Notes: generated from the letters alone by a model not told the origin. Positions 8,426 through 18,094 are shown, counted from the stretch's first letter. The stretch: DNA of 64,000 nt from Desulfovibrionaceae bacterium (GCA_022510785.1 JAFLSV010000003.1:1-64000), one strand, 5' to 3'. Translations and numbers: made by a program.

Positions 8426-10498
8426 ATGAATTTCCTCATTCTCATCGTCATCGCGTGCGCCGGGGCCGCTCTGGTGTATGCCTTCGGCGCCGCCAGGCGC
8501 GTGCTGGCCGCGGGCACCGGCACTGACGACATGCAGCGCATTGCCGGAGCCATTCAGGAAGGCGCCCAGGCCTATCTGAAACGCCAGTATCGCACCATCG
8601 CCCTTGTGGGCGTGGTGGTGACCGTGCTTTTGCTTGTGAGCCTGTCCTCCTCGGTGGCGCTGGGCTTTGTCCTCGGCGCCTGCCTGTCCGGCGCGGCGGG
8701 CTTCATCGGGATGAACGTCTCGGTGCGGGCTAACGTGCGCACGGCCGAAGCCGCCCGCCAGGGCATGACGCCGGCCCTGAACATCGCCTTCCAGTCCGGG
8801 GCCATTACCGGCCTTCTGGTGGTGGGGCTGGGGCTTTTGGGCGTGTCCCTGTACTACGCCCTGCTGCGCCTGTTTGGCGTGAATACCACGGAACTCATGC
8901 AGGCCCTGGTGGCCCTGTCCTTCGGCGCCTCGCTGATTTCCATCTTCGCGCGGCTGGGCGGCGGCATTTTCACCAAGGGCGCCGACGTGGGCGCTGACCT
9001 GGTGGGCAAGGTCGAAGCGGGCATTCCCGAGGACGACCCCCGCAACCCCGCCGTCATCGCGGACAACGTGGGCGACAACGTGGGCGACTGCGCCGGCATG
9101 GCCGCCGACCTGTTTGAAACCTACGCCGTCACCATCGTGGGTACCATGCTGCTGGCCTCCATCTTCTTTGAAGGGGCTTTGCAGACCAAAATGATGCTTT
9201 ACCCGCTTCTGGTCAGCGCGGTGTGCATCTTGGGCTCTGTGGGCGGCACCTTCTTCGTGAAGCTGGGCAAAGACAAAAAAATTATGCGCGCCCTGTACAA
9301 GGGGCTCATCGCCACCGCCCTGTTTTCGGCCGTGCTCATCGTGCTGATCACTCTGGGCTTTTTCGCGGCTGACGACGGCATGGAAGCCATGTACGGCTTT
9401 ACCGGCGGCAACCTGCTCCTGTCCAACCTTACCGGCCTGGTGGTCACCGGATTGCTGGTGTGGGTGACGGAATATTACACCTCCACCGCCTATCGCCCGG
9501 TGCGCAGCATTGCCAAGGCGTCCACCACGGGCCACGGCACCAATGTCATTCAGGGTCTGGCCGTGTCCATGGAAGCCACGGCGCTGCCCGTCGTCATCAT
9601 CTGCGCGGGTATTCTGTTCGCGTACACTCAGGCGGGGCTCTTCGGCATTGCCCTGGCCGCCACCACCATGCTGGCCCTGGCGGGCATGATTGTGGCCCTG
9701 GACGCCTATGGCCCGGTCACCGACAACGCGGGCGGCATTGCCGAAATGGCCGGCCTGCCCGAAGAAGTGCGTGAAGTCACCGACGCGCTCGACGCCGTGG
9801 GCAACACGACCAAGGCCGTGACCAAGGGCTACGCCATCGGTTCCGCCGCTCTGGCCGCCCTGGTGCTCTTCGCCGCCTATGTGGAGGATCTGGATCGCTT
9901 CTTCCCCAACCTTGACGTGCGCTTTGTGCTTCAGGATCCCTATGTGCTGGTGGGCCTGTTCATCGGGGGCCTGCTGCCCTATCTGTTCGGGGCCATGGGC
10001 ATGATGGCCGTGGGTCGCGCCGGTTCCGCCGTGGTGGTGGAAGTGCGCCGCCAGTTCAAGGAAATCGCGGGCATCATGGAAGGCACCGGCAAGCCCGATT
10101 ACGGCGCGGCTGTGGACATGCTGACCAAATCCGCCATCCGGGAAATGATCGCGCCGTCGCTTTTGCCCGTGCTGGCGCCCATTGTGCTGTACTTCGTCAT
10201 CCTTGCCGTGGGCGGACAGGGCGCGGCCTTCGCCTCTCTGGGGGCCATGCTCATGGGCACCATTGTCACCGGTCTTTTTGTGGCCATTTCCATGACTTCC
10301 GGCGGCGGAGCCTGGGATAACGCCAAAAAGTACATTGAAGACGGCAACTTCGGCGGCAAGGGCTCGGACGCGCACAAGGCCGCCGTCACCGGCGACACCG
10401 TGGGCGACCCCTACAAGGATACCGCCGGGCCCGCTGTCAACCCCATGATCAAGATTATCAACATTGTGGCTCTGCTTCTGCTTCAGGCCCTGGCCTAG
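8426..10498 (+). CDS. hppA: Membrane-bound proton-pumping pyrophosphatase
   Basis: This integral membrane enzyme couples PPi hydrolysis to ion pumping across the cytoplasmic membrane. The 690-residue protein has about 16 membrane segments. It has the catalytic block [20 protein letters not shown] near residue 184, with [27 protein letters not shown] just after it, and the C-terminal [20 protein letters not shown]. In the loop [14 protein letters not shown] (about residue 461) a lysine occupies the position that is alanine in potassium-dependent enzymes. From published work on the family, this predicts a K+-independent, H+-pumping type. The gene stands alone and ends at a strong terminator. 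Confidence 0.96.
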   Translation: MNFLILIVIACAGAALVYAFGAARRVLAAGTGTDDMQRIAGAIQEGAQAYLKRQYRTIALVGVVVTVLLLVSLSSSVALGFVLGACLSGAAGFIGMNVSVRANVRTAEAARQGMTPALNIAFQSGAITGLLVVGLGLLGVSLYYALLRLFGVNTTELMQALVALSFGASLISIFARLGGGIFTKGADVGADLVGKVEAGIPEDDPRNPAVIADNVGDNVGDCAGMAADLFETYAVTIVGTMLLASIFFEGALQTKMMLYPLLVSAVCILGSVGGTFFVKLGKDKKIMRALYKGLIATALFSAVLIVLITLGFFAADDGMEAMYGFTGGNLLLSNLTGLVVTGLLVWVTEYYTSTAYRPVRSIAKASTTGHGTNVIQGLAVSMEATALPVVIICAGILFAYTQAGLFGIALAATTMLALAGMIVALDAYGPVTDNAGGIAEMAGLPEEVREVTDALDAVGNTTKAVTKGYAIGSAALAALVLFAAYVEDLDRFFPNLDVRFVLQDPYVLVGLFIGGLLPYLFGAMGMMAVGRAGSAVVVEVRRQFKEIAGIMEGTGKPDYGAAVDMLTKSAIREMIAPSLLPVLAPIVLYFVILAVGGQGAAFASLGAMLMGTIVTGLFVAISMTSGGGAWDNAKKYIEDGNFGGKGSDAHKAAVTGDTVGDPYKDTAGPAVNPMIKIINIVALLLLQALA

Positions 10499-10535
10499 AG
10501 AGCTTTGGCGGACACGGAAGTTCTGTCTCCGCATG

Positions 10536-10563
10536 AAAAAGCCCCCGTGCAGGGGGCTTTTTT
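10536..10563. terminator. Rho-independent terminator after hppA
   Basis: AAAAAGCCCCC and GGGGGCTTTTT pair around the loop GTGCA, and the downstream arm runs into T6. The hairpin extends further (GCATG/CATGC) with one extra T. The sequence would work on either strand, but hppA ends 38 bases before it and valS ends 165 bases to the right. The remaining 10564-10727 interval shows nothing recognisable. Confidence 0.9.
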
Positions 10564-10727
10564 CATGCCTTCTTTCCGTTGCCGTGCCTTACCGGCTTTG
10601 CTGGTTTGGCTCAGCCGGCAGGGGAGTCGTGCCGGGGGAGTATCCGTCCGGCGCGGATAACGCATGCTGACGCACTGCGTGTGCCCTCCGGGAGCTGGCC
10701 GGGGAGCCCTCGCGCCCACGCCCGGAC

Positions 10728-13397
10728 TTAGAGAATGGCCTCTTTAAAGCGTTTCCGCAGGGCCAGCATTTTCTCCCGCTTATCCGCCAGATCGGTGTGG
10801 CGGGCGCGCTCCTGCTCCACCACGGCGGCGGGCGCGCGGCTGATGAATCCTTCGTTGGCGAGTTTTTTGGACAGGGCGTCCAGCTCCCGGGCCGTTTTGC
10901 CCAGTTCCTTGTCCAGCCGGGCCAGTTCGGCCTGAAAATCCACCACGCCTGACAGGTGCACGATGACTTCGCAGCCGCGCACCACGTTGCTGGCCGAGGC
11001 CTTGGGCGCATGTTCGGCGGAATCCACCGTCAGTTTTTCCAGTCGGGCCAGGCTCATGAACCAGGGGCGGCCGCGTTCCAGCAGGGCCGCCTGCTCGTTG
11101 TCCACCGGCCGCAGAAGCGCCGTGAGCCTGACTGAAGGGTTGATGTTGAGCTCGGCCCGGATGGTGCGGATGGCGCCGATGGCTTCCTGCACAAAGCTCA
11201 TGGCGTCGGCGTCGTCCGGCCTCCGGCAGCCGGGCCGGGCCGCCGGCCCCGGCTGCGCGGCCAGGTCGGAATCCTTCAGACCGGGCAAGGCCTGCCACAA
11301 CTCCGCCGTGACAAAGGGAATCATGGGATGGAGCAAAAGCAGAAGCTCGCGCAGCACGGTGTACAGCACATAGTGCGCTTCGGCCCTGGCGGGGCCTTCG
11401 TCCTTCATGTCACCCTTGATGAGCTCCAGGTACCAGTCGCAAAATTCGTTCCACAGGAATTTATAGAGGCCCTGAGCCGCGTCGTTGAAGCGGTAGGCGT
11501 CCAGCGCGGCGTCATTGTCCTCTTTGACCATTTCCAGCCGGTGGAGAATCCAGCGGTGATGCAGCCCCCGCACCGTGTCCAGATCCACCGGGGCGGGCGC
11601 GCTTTCGGGCAGGTTCATAAGGGCGAAGCGCGTGGCGTTCCACAACTTGTTAATGAAGTGCCGGTAACCCTCGATGCGCTCTTCCGACATGCGGATATCG
11701 CGTCCCATGGCGGCGAAGGCCGTCAGGGTGAAGCGCAGGGCGTCCGCGCCGTACTTGTCGATCATTTCCATGGGGTCAATGCCGTTGCCCAGGGACTTTG
11801 ACATCTTGCGGCCCTGGGCGTCGCGCACCAGAGCGTGGATGTACACATGGCGGAAGGGCACCTGCCCCATGAAGTGCTGGCCCATCATGATCATGCGGGC
11901 CACCCAGAAGAACAGGATGTCAAAGGCCGTCACCAGCACGCTGGTGGGATAGAAGGTGGCCAGATCCCTGGTGGATTCCGGCCAGCCCATGGTGGAAAAG
12001 GGCCATAGCGCGGAGGAAAACCAGGTGTCGAGCACGTCCGGGTCCTGCTCCAGCGAAGCGCTGCCGCACTTGGGGCAGCGGCTGGGCGTCTCTTCCGACA
12101 CGATGATGTCGCCGCAGTCCGCGCATGTCCAGGCCGGGATGCGGTGCCCCCACCAGATTTGGCGGCTGATGCACCAGTCGCGGATATTGTCGAGCCAGGT
12201 ATAGTAGGTTTTGATCCACGAGTCCGGGAAAATCTGAATGAGTTCGGGCACGGCGGCGCGGGCCCGGGGGGCCATCTTGGTGGTGGCCACGAACCACTGG
12301 GTGGAGACATAGGGTTCGATAACCGTTTTGCAGCGGTAGCACACGCCCACACTGTGTTCCATATCCTCTTCGCGCGCCAGGTGGCCCGATGCCCGCAGGT
12401 CTTCGACAATGCTTTCGCGGCAGGCCTCGCGGCTCATGCCCGCGTATTTTCCCGTGATGGCCGCGCCTTCCGGATCCGCGGCCATGTTTCCGTTGTCGTC
12501 GATGACCTGAATGAACTCCAGGTGGTGGCTGTGGCCCAGGTTCCAGTCATTGGGGTCGTGGCAGGGGGTCACCTTCAGCGCGCCCGAGCCGAATTCGCGA
12601 TCCACATAGCGGTCGGCGATAATGGGCACGGCGCGGTTCACCACCGGCACGATCACGCGCTTGCCCACCAGATGGCGGTAACGCTCGTCATCGGGGTGCA
12701 CGCACACGGCCGAGTCGCCAAGAATGGTTTCGGGCCGGGTGGTGGCGATGGTGATGGAGCCCGGGCCGTCGGCCAGGTCATAGCGCACATGCCACAGCCT
12801 GCCCTTGCGCGCTTCGTGTTCCACCTCGTCATCGGCCAGGGCCGTGTGGCAGCGCGGGCACCAGTTGACGATATACTTGCCTTTGTAAATCAGCCCTTCG
12901 TTATAGAGCCGCACAAAGACCCTGCGCACCGCGCGGGCCAGGTTTTCGTTCATGGTAAAGGCTTCGCGCGTCCAGTCCACCGACGAGCCCAGGGCCTTGA
13001 TCTGGGTGAGGATGCGGTGCCCGTAATCCTCTTTCCATTTCCACACCCGCTCGACAAAGGCCTCGCGCCCCAGATCGTGGCGGGACTTGCCCTCCCTGGC
13101 CAGGGCACGCTCTACCACATTCTGGGTGGAAATGCCCGCGTGATCCGTGCCAGGTATCCACAGCACCTTTTTGCCTTTCTGGCGGGCGTGGCGGCAGAGC
13201 ACGTCCTGCAGGGTCTGGTTCAGGGCGTGCCCGATGTGCAGCGCCCCCGTGACATTGGGCGGCGGAATGACAATGGAATAGGGTTCGCCCGGAGCGTCCA
13301 TATCCGGGGTGAAGCTGTGGTTTTCTTCCCAGTGGGCGCGCCAGCGCGCTTCGGTTTCGTGCGGTTCGTAGGCTTTGGGCAGGGCATCCGCGGACAT
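10728..13397 (-). CDS. valS: Valyl-tRNA synthetase
   Basis: This enzyme charges tRNA-Val with valine in the cytoplasm. The 889-residue protein has the class I signature PPPNVTGALHIGHALN (HIGH motif near residue 48), a large editing insert, and the KMSKSLGNGIDP motif (near residue 530). The tRNA-binding helical domain and a C-terminal coiled coil (AELARLDKELGKTARELDAL) typical of ValRS follow. The ATG at 13397 is preferred over upstream in-frame starts: GGAG lies six bases before it and MSADALPKAYEPHETEARW is the usual N-terminus. It is transcribed divergently from the BPL_N-domain gene, with about 100 bases between. Confidence 0.97.
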   Translation of the reverse strand: MSADALPKAYEPHETEARWRAHWEENHSFTPDMDAPGEPYSIVIPPPNVTGALHIGHALNQTLQDVLCRHARQKGKKVLWIPGTDHAGISTQNVVERALAREGKSRHDLGREAFVERVWKWKEDYGHRILTQIKALGSSVDWTREAFTMNENLARAVRRVFVRLYNEGLIYKGKYIVNWCPRCHTALADDEVEHEARKGRLWHVRYDLADGPGSITIATTRPETILGDSAVCVHPDDERYRHLVGKRVIVPVVNRAVPIIADRYVDREFGSGALKVTPCHDPNDWNLGHSHHLEFIQVIDDNGNMAADPEGAAITGKYAGMSREACRESIVEDLRASGHLAREEDMEHSVGVCYRCKTVIEPYVSTQWFVATTKMAPRARAAVPELIQIFPDSWIKTYYTWLDNIRDWCISRQIWWGHRIPAWTCADCGDIIVSEETPSRCPKCGSASLEQDPDVLDTWFSSALWPFSTMGWPESTRDLATFYPTSVLVTAFDILFFWVARMIMMGQHFMGQVPFRHVYIHALVRDAQGRKMSKSLGNGIDPMEMIDKYGADALRFTLTAFAAMGRDIRMSEERIEGYRHFINKLWNATRFALMNLPESAPAPVDLDTVRGLHHRWILHRLEMVKEDNDAALDAYRFNDAAQGLYKFLWNEFCDWYLELIKGDMKDEGPARAEAHYVLYTVLRELLLLLHPMIPFVTAELWQALPGLKDSDLAAQPGPAARPGCRRPDDADAMSFVQEAIGAIRTIRAELNINPSVRLTALLRPVDNEQAALLERGRPWFMSLARLEKLTVDSAEHAPKASASNVVRGCEVIVHLSGVVDFQAELARLDKELGKTARELDALSKKLANEGFISRAPAAVVEQERARHTDLADKREKMLALRKRFKEAIL

Positions 13398-13496
13398 GGA
13401 AGACTCCGGAATGGGAAAACGGTTGTCGGGTTCCGCCCGGATCTTGCCGAACGGACGGCTTGTGCGTAACCATAGGCGGCGGGAGGCGGAAAAGGC

Positions 13497-14747
13497 GTGA
13501 TCGATATCCTGTGGGACGAGGCCCATCTGTGGGGCTATCTGGCGCGGCATGCCGTGGAAGCGGCGGGCCTGCCCTGCCGTCTGCTCAGGGGATCAGACAT
13601 AGCGCAGGGCGGCTTGTCTGGCAAGGTTCTCCTGGTGCCCGGCGGATCGGGCCGGGGCAAGGCGCGGGCCCTGGGCGAGGCGGGGCTTCGTGCCGTGCGC
13701 CGGCATGTGGAGCGGGGCGCCCGCTACCTGGGCTTTTGCGGCGGCGCGGGGCTGGCCCTGAGCGGCGGCCTGGGCCTGTGCCCCTGGGGCCGCGCAAGCA
13801 TGGCCGACCGCTGGCAGCACCGCGTGTCCGGCTGGGTGGAATGCGCCGTGACCGAACATCCTCTGGCGCCGTCCGGCATGAGGAAGGCCCTGCTGCCCGT
13901 GTGGTGGCCGGGGCGCTTCCAGGAAGGGGAGGGCGAAGTGGAGGTGCTGGCCCGCTGCTGTGCGCCCGGGCCTGATCTGTATGTGGACGATATGGCGCTG
14001 TCCCTTCTGTCTCCGGATGTGCTGGAGGAATGGCGCGCCGTCTACGGGGTGAACCTGCGGCCCACACTGCTAGACCATCAGCCCTGTGTGCTCACCGGCG
14101 TCCGGGGCAAGGGCGCATGGCTCATCAGCTACAGCCATCTGGAAACGCCGTGCGCCGGCCCTGATGAGGGAGGCGGAGAAGACGGAACGGGCGATCCGCC
14201 TGACGCCAGCCGCTGGTTCCTGCACATTCTGGAGCAGTGGACGGGCGAATCCCTGACAGGGGCGCGCATCCCCCCCTGGCAGCCTGACGATGGGCCCGTG
14301 CGCTGGGATGATTCCGATCTGCTGAAGGCCCGGGCCGAGCTGGCCGGGCTCACCGGGCTGGCCGTGGCGCTGGGGCTGCTGTTCCGGCGCACTTCCTGGC
14401 TTATGGGCTGGAAGTCCGGCGTGCCTGGCGCGCAGATCAATAACCTGCGCGTGGCCCTTGGGGTGGCGCTTTCTCTGGAGCCCACGGATGTCCGGCTGGC
14501 CCTGTGGCGGGAGCTGCGCGCGGAGTTCAGGCCGGGCTTCGCCCGTTTCTGCCAGGCCGCGCGCAGCTGGCTGCTGGCCCGGCGGCTGGCCGATACCCTG
14601 GACAATTCCCTGCCCGGCATTCTGCCCAAAGCCCTGCTTGTGGATCAGAAGAACATGCTGTTCGGTTCCCCCATGTCCGGCGGGGGCTTGTGCGGCCGCC
14701 TGCTGGACATGCTGGAAAGCCTTGTGCTCCAGCCGCCGCGCGCCTGA
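13497..14747 (+). CDS. BPL_N (biotin-protein ligase N-terminal) domain protein
   Basis: This 416-residue protein has an N-terminal glutamine-amidotransferase-like domain of the BPL_N family (about residues 1-230). The landmarks are IDILWDEAHLWGYLARHAVE, VLLVPGGSGRGKARAL, and a nucleophile-elbow-like GFCGGAGLALSG with Cys near residue 79. YSHLETP lies at the end of the domain. The C-terminal half has no biotin ligase catalytic core and contains helical segments (LTGLAVALGLLFRRTSW; FARFCQAARSWLLARRLA) with no family I recognise. The function is unknown. The gene converges on panB with a 6-base gap, and the divergent neighbour is valS. Cys79 may be catalytic, but this is an inference from the fold. 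Confidence 0.72.
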   Translation: MIDILWDEAHLWGYLARHAVEAAGLPCRLLRGSDIAQGGLSGKVLLVPGGSGRGKARALGEAGLRAVRRHVERGARYLGFCGGAGLALSGGLGLCPWGRASMADRWQHRVSGWVECAVTEHPLAPSGMRKALLPVWWPGRFQEGEGEVEVLARCCAPGPDLYVDDMALSLLSPDVLEEWRAVYGVNLRPTLLDHQPCVLTGVRGKGAWLISYSHLETPCAGPDEGGGEDGTGDPPDASRWFLHILEQWTGESLTGARIPPWQPDDGPVRWDDSDLLKARAELAGLTGLAVALGLLFRRTSWLMGWKSGVPGAQINNLRVALGVALSLEPTDVRLALWRELRAEFRPGFARFCQAARSWLLARRLADTLDNSLPGILPKALLVDQKNMLFGSPMSGGGLCGRLLDMLESLVLQPPRA

Positions 14748-14753
14748 TCCTCT

Positions 14754-15659
14754 TTATTCCCCGTCGTCAGCCGCGCTGTCGGCCCTGAGCAGGGCCTGCC
14801 ACTTTTCCCATTCCTCAGGGGGTATGCTGAAGGCATGTTCGGGCGCGGGGAAGCTTCCCTCACGCACATCCCTGGCATAGGCGCCGACGGCGTCCGAGGC
14901 GATGCGGGCCAGGTCGGCATAGACCTTGGCAAAACGCGGATGAAAATCGCTGAGGCCGAGCAAGTCGTGAAAAACCAGTACCTGCCCGTCGCAATCCGGC
15001 CCGGCGCCGATGCCGATGGTGGGAACGCGCAGGCGGGCTGTCACGGCGGCGGCCACGGGGGCGGGCACGCATTCCAGCACAATGCTGAAGCAGCCCGCGT
15101 CCTGCAGGGCCAGGGCGTCCCGCAAAAGGTTGTGCGCCGCCTCGGCCGTGCGGGCCTGGGCCTTGAAGCCGCCGAACATGGCGGCCCGCTGCGGGGTAAG
15201 CCCCAAATGCCCCATGACCGGAATGCCGGCGCCGGTCAGGGCCCTGACTTGCGGCAGAATCTGCCGTCCGCCCTCCAGCTTGACGGCCCGTATGCCCGCC
15301 TCGCGGAAAAATCTGCCCGCGTTGCGCAGGGCGTCCTGCGGCCCGCCTTCATAGGATAAAAACGGCATGTCCGCCACCACCAGGGAACCGCGCGCGGCGG
15401 AACTCACCGCGCGGGCGTGATGCACCATTTCATCCATGGTCATGCTGTTGGTATCCGGGCGGCCCAGCACGGCCATGGCCACGGAGTCGCCCACCAGAAT
15501 CATGTCCACGCCGCCCGCTTCGGCAATACGGGCGCCGGGGGCGTCGTAGGCGGTCAGCATGACAAGCCTGCGCACGCTTTTTGCATTAATAATGTCAACG
15601 ATGGTAGGGGCACGTTTTGCCGCTTTTGCCGCATCGGAGCCGGACGGACAGTCGGTCAT
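14754..15659 (-). CDS. panB: 3-methyl-2-oxobutanoate hydroxymethyltransferase
   Basis: PanB transfers a hydroxymethyl group from methylene-tetrahydrofolate to 2-oxoisovalerate to make ketopantoate, the first committed step of pantothenate and CoA synthesis. The 301-residue protein shows MLTAYDAPGARIAEAGGVDMILVGDSVAM near the N-terminus, with the Mg-binding aspartate, GYEGGP-like LSYEGGPQDALRNAG, and VKLEGG. MGHLGLTPQ and FSIVLECVPA (catalytic Glu) follow. GIGAGPDCDGQVLVFHDLLG comes near the C-terminus. AGGAGG precedes the ATG at 15659; upstream in-frame codons lack a site. panC and panD are not in the window. Confidence 0.96.
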   Translation of the reverse strand: MTDCPSGSDAAKAAKRAPTIVDIINAKSVRRLVMLTAYDAPGARIAEAGGVDMILVGDSVAMAVLGRPDTNSMTMDEMVHHARAVSSAARGSLVVADMPFLSYEGGPQDALRNAGRFFREAGIRAVKLEGGRQILPQVRALTGAGIPVMGHLGLTPQRAAMFGGFKAQARTAEAAHNLLRDALALQDAGCFSIVLECVPAPVAAAVTARLRVPTIGIGAGPDCDGQVLVFHDLLGLSDFHPRFAKVYADLARIASDAVGAYARDVREGSFPAPEHAFSIPPEEWEKWQALLRADSAADDGE

Positions 15660-15813
15660 GAGATTCCTCCTGCATGGAATGGACAGACCGCAGGGTAGCC
15701 CGCTTCGCCTGTCTTGGCAAACGCCCGGCACACGCCCGTGTCCCTCTGCGGAGCGTGTTGCGCCCCGGACTGAAAGAGAAGGAGGATGCCGAAAAAAAAG
15801 TGCGCTTTTCCCC

Positions 15814-15840
15814 TATAGAGTCCCCGGCCGGGACCGATAA
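15814..15840 (+). promoter_or_regulatory. Sigma-28-type promoter of the flagellin gene
   Basis: TATAGAGT (15814-15821), an 11-base spacer, and ACCGATAA (15833-15840) match the flagellar sigma-28 consensus TAAAGTTT-N11-GCCGATAA well in the -10 part and loosely in the -35 part. The flagellin ATG is 90 bases downstream with GGAGGA before it. Position and sequence agree with late flagellar gene control. Confidence 0.65.
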
Positions 15841-15929
15841 GGGGGGTAACAACGGCAGCATGGCTGCAGGGAAGCAGCCTGCCCAGCGGGGGCACTGTCG
15901 GAACGGACATCAATTCATGGAGGAATAGT

Positions 15930-16808
15930 ATGTCTCTCGTTATCAATCACAACCTGATGGCTATGAATGCGGCGCGGAACCTGAACAGCAGCTACAACAG
16001 CCTGTCGACTTCAGTGCGCCGGTTGTCTTCCGGTCTGCGGGTAGGCACGGCGGCCGACGACGCGGCCGGCCTGGCCATTCGCGAACTCATGCGGTCCGAC
16101 ATCGCCGCCCTGAATCAGGGCGTGCGCAACGCCAACGACGGCATTTCGCTCATTCAGACGGCGGACGGCGCTCTGCAGGTTATCGACGAAAAGCTGATCC
16201 GCATGAAGGAACTGGCGGAACAGGCGGCCACGGGTACCTATGACTCGACCCAGCGTCTGCTCATTGATTCCGAATACCAGCAAATGGCTTCGGAAATCAC
16301 CCGAATCGCCAACGCCACGGATTTTAACGGCATCAAGCTTCTGGACGGCAGCCTGAGCGGCGATCATGACGGCTCGGAAATCAAGTCCAAGGGGGCGCTC
16401 AAGATTCACTTTGGCCCGGCCAACGACAGCGCGGAAGACTACTACTATGTCGAAATCGGCAATGCCACGGCATCGGCCCTGGGTGTGGGCAACAGTGCCG
16501 CCGGAGACGGAGTCAGCATTTCGACGCAGGAGGGGGCGCAAAAGGCGTTGCAGGCTTTGCAGAATGCCATTGTGTCCAAGGACAGCATTCGCGCCAATCT
16601 GGGCGCCATACAGAACCGACTGGAGAACACCATCAGCAACCTTCAGATTCAGGCGGAAAATCTCCAGGCCGCCGAATCACGCATTTCCGACGTGGATATC
16701 GCTTCGGAAATGACCAACTTCGTCAAGAATCAGATTCTCACCCAGTCAGCCGTCGCCATGCTTTCGCAAGCGAATGCGCTGCCGCAGCTGGCCCTGAATC
16801 TGCTGTAA
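15930..16808 (+). CDS. Flagellin
   Basis: Flagellin is exported by the flagellar type III apparatus and polymerises into the filament. This 292-residue form has the full D0/D1 ends: SLVINHNLMAMNAARNLN and LSSGLRVGTAADDAAGLAIR at the N-terminus, and NTISNLQIQAENLQAAESRISDVDIA and QILTQSAVAMLSQANALPQLALNLL at the C-terminus. The central variable region (about residues 140-195, rich in Asp/Ser/Gly) is short, so the filament surface domains D2/D3 are small or missing. The gene stands alone between a sigma-28-type promoter and a terminator. No other flagellar genes are in the window. Confidence 0.96.
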   Translation: MSLVINHNLMAMNAARNLNSSYNSLSTSVRRLSSGLRVGTAADDAAGLAIRELMRSDIAALNQGVRNANDGISLIQTADGALQVIDEKLIRMKELAEQAATGTYDSTQRLLIDSEYQQMASEITRIANATDFNGIKLLDGSLSGDHDGSEIKSKGALKIHFGPANDSAEDYYYVEIGNATASALGVGNSAAGDGVSISTQEGAQKALQALQNAIVSKDSIRANLGAIQNRLENTISNLQIQAENLQAAESRISDVDIASEMTNFVKNQILTQSAVAMLSQANALPQLALNLL

Positions 16809-16880
16809 ACCTTCCCCTTAACCTGAAACGATCGGGGTTGATCCGGATACAGCCGAACTCTCCACTCAAAGCGCCAACAG

Positions 16881-16913
16881 GAAGCCCCCACGTGCATACG
16901 CGGGGGCTTCTTT
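16881..16913 (+). terminator. Rho-independent terminator after flagellin
   Basis: GAAGCCCCC (16881-16889) pairs with GGGGGCTTC (16902-16910), followed by TTTC. It lies 72 bases after the flagellin stop. Confidence 0.85.
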
Positions 16914-17224
16914 CATGACCTGAGCCGGAGTCGCGGTTTCCTCCCCCTTTCCGGACGGGCGGCAGGCCTGGACTCTGGAGCCGCGCGGCTCATGAAGCAG
17001 GGGGGGATACTCGTCCATGAGAGTCTGCAAATCATGTGAAGAGAGTGACAATTTTTTGAGGGAAGTCTTATCTTAAGCACGCCGTGGGGCTGAACCGGCA
17101 GGTTCCGGCAGGCCGCGCGGCGCAAGGAGGGAGGAAGGCCGCTTCGGCGCATCCCGCCTCAGGTGGCGGAACCCGCTTCCGAAGCGTTGCGTCAACCACT
17201 ACCCCATCCAAGGAGATTTCCGCT
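16914..17224 (+). promoter_or_regulatory. Intergenic region with a possible promoter for the small basic protein
   Basis: This gap between the flagellin terminator and the next gene holds no convincing reading frame. GTGACA (17045-17050) and TTATCT (17068-17073) are 17 bases apart and could be a sigma-70-type promoter. The transcript would have a leader of about 145 bases. The leader is GC-rich with no recognised riboswitch. AAGGAG lies 9 bases before the ATG of the next gene. Confidence 0.4.
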
Positions 17225-17398
17225 ATGGCTACCAAAGACCGTCAGATGCCCGCCCGTGATTCCGGAGGCCGTTTCATATCCAAAAGTTCCGACGGGCACC
17301 AGCGCATGTCGGAAGGCCGTTCCGCATCCGACAATGGCCGCGGCAACGACAAAAAGGGCGCGTCGCCCTGTTCCTGCTCCAAGGGTGAAAAGCGCTGA
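17225..17398 (+). CDS. Small basic hydrophilic protein, unknown function
   Basis: This 57-residue protein starts MATKDRQMPARDSGGRF and ends with a CSC motif and a lysine-rich tail. It is rich in Gly, Ser, Arg, Lys and Asp, has no hydrophobic segment and is probably disordered. Support for it being a real gene: a good AAGGAG site before the ATG, a possible upstream promoter, and a terminator 70 bases after the stop. The composition (KDRQMPARDSGGRFISKSSDGHQRMSEG) resembles general-stress proteins such as the KGG-repeat family only loosely. The paired cysteines could bind metal or form a disulphide. No confident family. Confidence 0.6.
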   Translation: MATKDRQMPARDSGGRFISKSSDGHQRMSEGRSASDNGRGNDKKGASPCSCSKGEKR

Positions 17399-17469
17399 GG
17401 CGTACTGAACCCTGACCCGGGATTTCGGGGGGCAGGCTTGCGTTTTCTCCCCCGCATCCCGGATTGCCG

Positions 17470-17492
17470 GGCCCCGCGTGAGCGGGGCCTTT
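17470..17492 (+). terminator. Rho-independent terminator after the small basic protein
   Basis: GGCCCCGC (17470-17477), loop GTGA, GCGGGGCC (17482-17489), then TTTCC. The stem is strong but the T-tract is short. Confidence 0.65.
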
Positions 17493-17593
17493 CCGCTATG
17501 ACGCGCGGCGCGGCGGAAGAAGCGTTCCGGGCGGAGCCCCGGGGGGCGGGCCGCAGACGAGGTTTCACAGCGCGCGTTCGGGGCCTTGGGGCG

Positions 17594-18067
17594 TCAACGG
17601 GTCGCGAGGCGGTCGGCCAGGGCCAGAATGGAGCGGAAGTGGCGTTCTTCGCAGGGCAGGACGGACAGGCGGCTGCCCTGGCGTAAAAGTTCCATGTCCG
17701 AAAGATCGGGCTGCCGGCGCAGAAGGGCGCGCGGAACAGGGGGAGTGAACGCGCGCGCCAGACGCACATCCACCATGAACCAGCGGGGGTTCCCGGGCGT
17801 GGCGGCGGGATCGAAGTGCCCGGACAGGGCGTCCTGGGCACTGCAGTCCGGGTAGCCTTCCTTCACAATTTCCACCAGGCCGGCCACTTCGGGATTTTTC
17901 CCGCTGTGGTAGAAAAGCCCCAGATCGCCCAGACGCATATCGTCCCGCATGAAGTTGCGCGCCTGATAATTGCGCACGCCGTCCCAGGCCGTGACGTGGT
18001 TGGGGGCGGCCTTGAGATCGGCCAGGGAAAAACAGCCGGGTTCGGTCTTGAATATCCAGTAGCGCAT
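17594..18067 (-). CDS. EVE domain-containing protein
   Basis: This 157-residue protein is a single EVE domain, a PUA-like fold thought to bind modified nucleobases. The start is typical (MRYWIFKTEPGCFSLADL). WDGVRNYQARNFMRDDMRLGDLGLFYHSG and the VAGLVEIVKEGYPD strand follow, and RWFMVDVRLARAF lies about residues 94-106. The length is normal for the family. It lies 27 bases downstream of a VOC gene on the same strand, so the two may be cotranscribed. What base it recognises is not known. Confidence 0.9.
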   Translation of the reverse strand: MRYWIFKTEPGCFSLADLKAAPNHVTAWDGVRNYQARNFMRDDMRLGDLGLFYHSGKNPEVAGLVEIVKEGYPDCSAQDALSGHFDPAATPGNPRWFMVDVRLARAFTPPVPRALLRRQPDLSDMELLRQGSRLSVLPCEERHFRSILALADRLATR

Positions 18068-18094
18068 GGTGATCTCCAGAAAAGGGACGGGCTG

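Noticed and set aside
13397..13497. T-box or other riboswitch ahead of valS
   Set aside because: The leader is only about 100 bases shared with a divergent gene and shows no T-box sequence.
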